A stretch of 64,000 nt of DNA. Origin: Homarus americanus (taxonomy: Eukaryota > Arthropoda > Malacostraca > Decapoda > Nephropidae). This document shows, piece by piece, positions 62,569-64,000 of the stretch; the stretch's first letter is position 1, and every line of letters starts with the position of its first letter. Location of the stretch: positions 7,978,726 to 8,042,725 of the forward strand of contig NW_024726235.1 of NCBI RefSeq assembly GCF_018991925.1, in the 5' to 3' direction. Below the pieces are notes generated by a model. The model made no database searches. It was not told where the DNA came from and saw only the letters and a list, made by a program, of their open reading frames with translations. Both the position numbers and the translations under genes were made by a program.

Positions 62569-63099
62569 ACACCTGGCATGGCAGCTCCACTCACCTTACC
62601 CCAGCTGACCACCTGTAAATAACAGACCACCCACAGCCCTCATAACATGGTTTTGTCGTTGAAAATTTTACCACATAATTCCTAACCCAGGCACACTCAC
62701 TCACTCGATCTCCTAAATCCCATTACACAAGAATGCCCATCCGCCAACAGTATATCAAACGTCACATATCCAACCCACATGGCCACAAAAATATCCCACC
62801 GCATACCAACCCAACAAACGAATACCCCCTACAAATCAATCCCCAGTAAACCTCCCCCCACATACCCACTACACGCGAGTGCCGCTACACAAAATCACTA
62901 CACAACCACACCCTTCCATCACTCTGGTCACGAAGATTGGCGCCGACACACTGGCACTCGTGTTCCTCCAGGGATCACTTCATCATTCGTGGCACGGTCA
63001 TTTACGTGTAATTTTTCCGGCACAACACATAGTCATGTCAGCGGCGGGCGCCATGCATGACGTGAGGAAGAGTGTGAATGTTGTTCAGCGAGTCGCGGT

Positions 63100-63560
63100 A
63101 ACCTCACCACACGGCGACTGGTGTTCTTCCTCGCAGACACTTCTACACCACGACCACCTCCTCCACTCTCTTCATCACTACTGCCTCTGCCTGCCACCCA
63201 CCCTGGCCCACGCGCTGTCCTCCCCTGGCCCTCTCTCAACCCGCCCCTCTCCCCACCCTCTGTCTTCCCCGGCCACTTGACCCTCCTCTGGCTCGACCCA
63301 CCCGCCCCACCCTGGTTTAAGTTCTGTCCGCCGCCCCTGGCCACCCTGGGGCCCAGATCCACCTGTTCCACTCTGGTCCAATGACTGCCCTTACTTTGCC
63401 TATCCCGTTTCTCCACTGCTTGGCCCAAGCGCTGACTCCACCCCATTTCACCCTGACACACTCCACTCAATGACCTCCAATGGCCCACTCCGCCTCATCC
63501 CACCCACACGCTGCCCTCTGCCCCGCCCTGCCCTATAACTGACCCAACCCACTTCGCACT
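63100..63560. other. C-rich low-complexity sequence
   Basis: Repeated CCACCCTGG, CCCACC and CTCCACTC words. The frames open on both strands follow from composition; no domain seen. Confidence 0.5.
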
Positions 63561-63569
63561 ACACTATAC

Positions 63570-63965
63570 CGCTTTAAAGCGCTTCCTGAGAAAATAAAAC
63601 TCCGCCTGGTGACATCATTTATCATACCGATATTAACTTACCCAGCAGAACCTCTTCATACTGCAAGCACCACTCAAATATTAAAATTACAGGTGGTCCA
63701 AAATGAAGCCCTAAGATTCGTCACAGGTGAAAGATACCCCTTCACTAGAACCACAGCCGAGATACATAGAGACCTGAGAATGAAACCCATCAACCAGCAG
63801 CTGCACACCCTGGCCAGCAGAATCTGACAAAAGATAGAACGATCAGAGCAAGAACTCCTTCAAAGACTCCCACCAGATAACGACAACAACCATACATGGT
63901 TCCCAAAAAGCTTCGAAATCTCAAAAGGTCCATTACCATCCCCGATCTACACGGCCAGGCAATAG
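63570..63965 (+). pseudogene. Jockey-type non-LTR retrotransposon, RT C-terminal fragment
   Basis: Plus-strand reading LPEKIKLRLVTSFIIPILTY, then QVVQNEALRFVTGERYPFTR and RDLRMKPINQQLHTLASRI, is the conserved region after the RT catalytic core in Jockey-like elements. An in-frame TGA at 63825 interrupts it, then the same frame continues (ERSEQELLQRLPPDNDNN) to a TAG at about 63963. The upstream RT and endonuclease are absent from this window. Confidence 0.85.
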
Positions 63966-64000
63966 ACAACCTCCCTAGACCAACATCCGCCAGTAGGGTG

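Overview
The window is animal nuclear DNA, most likely from a decapod crustacean or close arthropod relative. Spliced genes with GT/GC-AG introns, dense di-, tri- and tetranucleotide microsatellites, degenerate CCTAA-type stretches, CR1-like and Jockey-like LINE fragments and very long minisatellites all point that way. The species call is inference from repeat style; only the eukaryotic, intron-bearing nature is directly visible.

The left half (1-31808, minus strand) is the 5' part of one large gene for an LDL-receptor-family endocytic receptor, best matched from memory to LRP1. I assembled 17 coding exons (2765 nt, 921 complete codons). Reading phase is continuous at all 16 introns, and each exon has AC/CT (or GC-donor) flanks on the plus strand. 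The order is: signal peptide, one LDLa, two EGF modules (the second calcium-binding type), one six-bladed YWTD propeller, one EGF, and a run of eleven LDLa modules. The gene runs off the left edge, so the rest of the ectodomain, the membrane segment and the tail are not seen.

Intron 1 (14865-31690, 16.8 kb) is almost wholly repeats: a 25-bp minisatellite (15.25-16.86 kb), CAC-rich sequence and an 18-bp minisatellite (17.5-25.2 kb, with a 100-N gap at 20699-20798), a ~45-bp minisatellite (25.4-26.4 kb), then microsatellites, a perfect 43-nt palindrome and a 35-bp array. Smaller introns hold a Tc1/mariner-type foldback element (10268-10830), a pre-miRNA-like hairpin (9656-9737) and degenerate transposon remains.

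The right half (31.8-64 kb) is 5' flank and intergenic sequence in which I see no convincing host gene. It contains an 8.5-kb array of ~62-bp units (35.6-44.1 kb), a decayed CR1-like LINE (46.46-48.0 kb, minus), a short element with inverted terminal motifs and a MULE/FLYWCH-like ORF (48.56-49.24 kb), several minisatellites, a retroposon-like insertion inside a minisatellite, a tRNA-derived SINE-like sequence (56.72 kb), a ~58-bp-arm inverted repeat (58.3-58.5 kb) and a Jockey-type RT C-terminal fragment at the right edge. Long open frames in the arrays are artefacts of stop-free repeat units.
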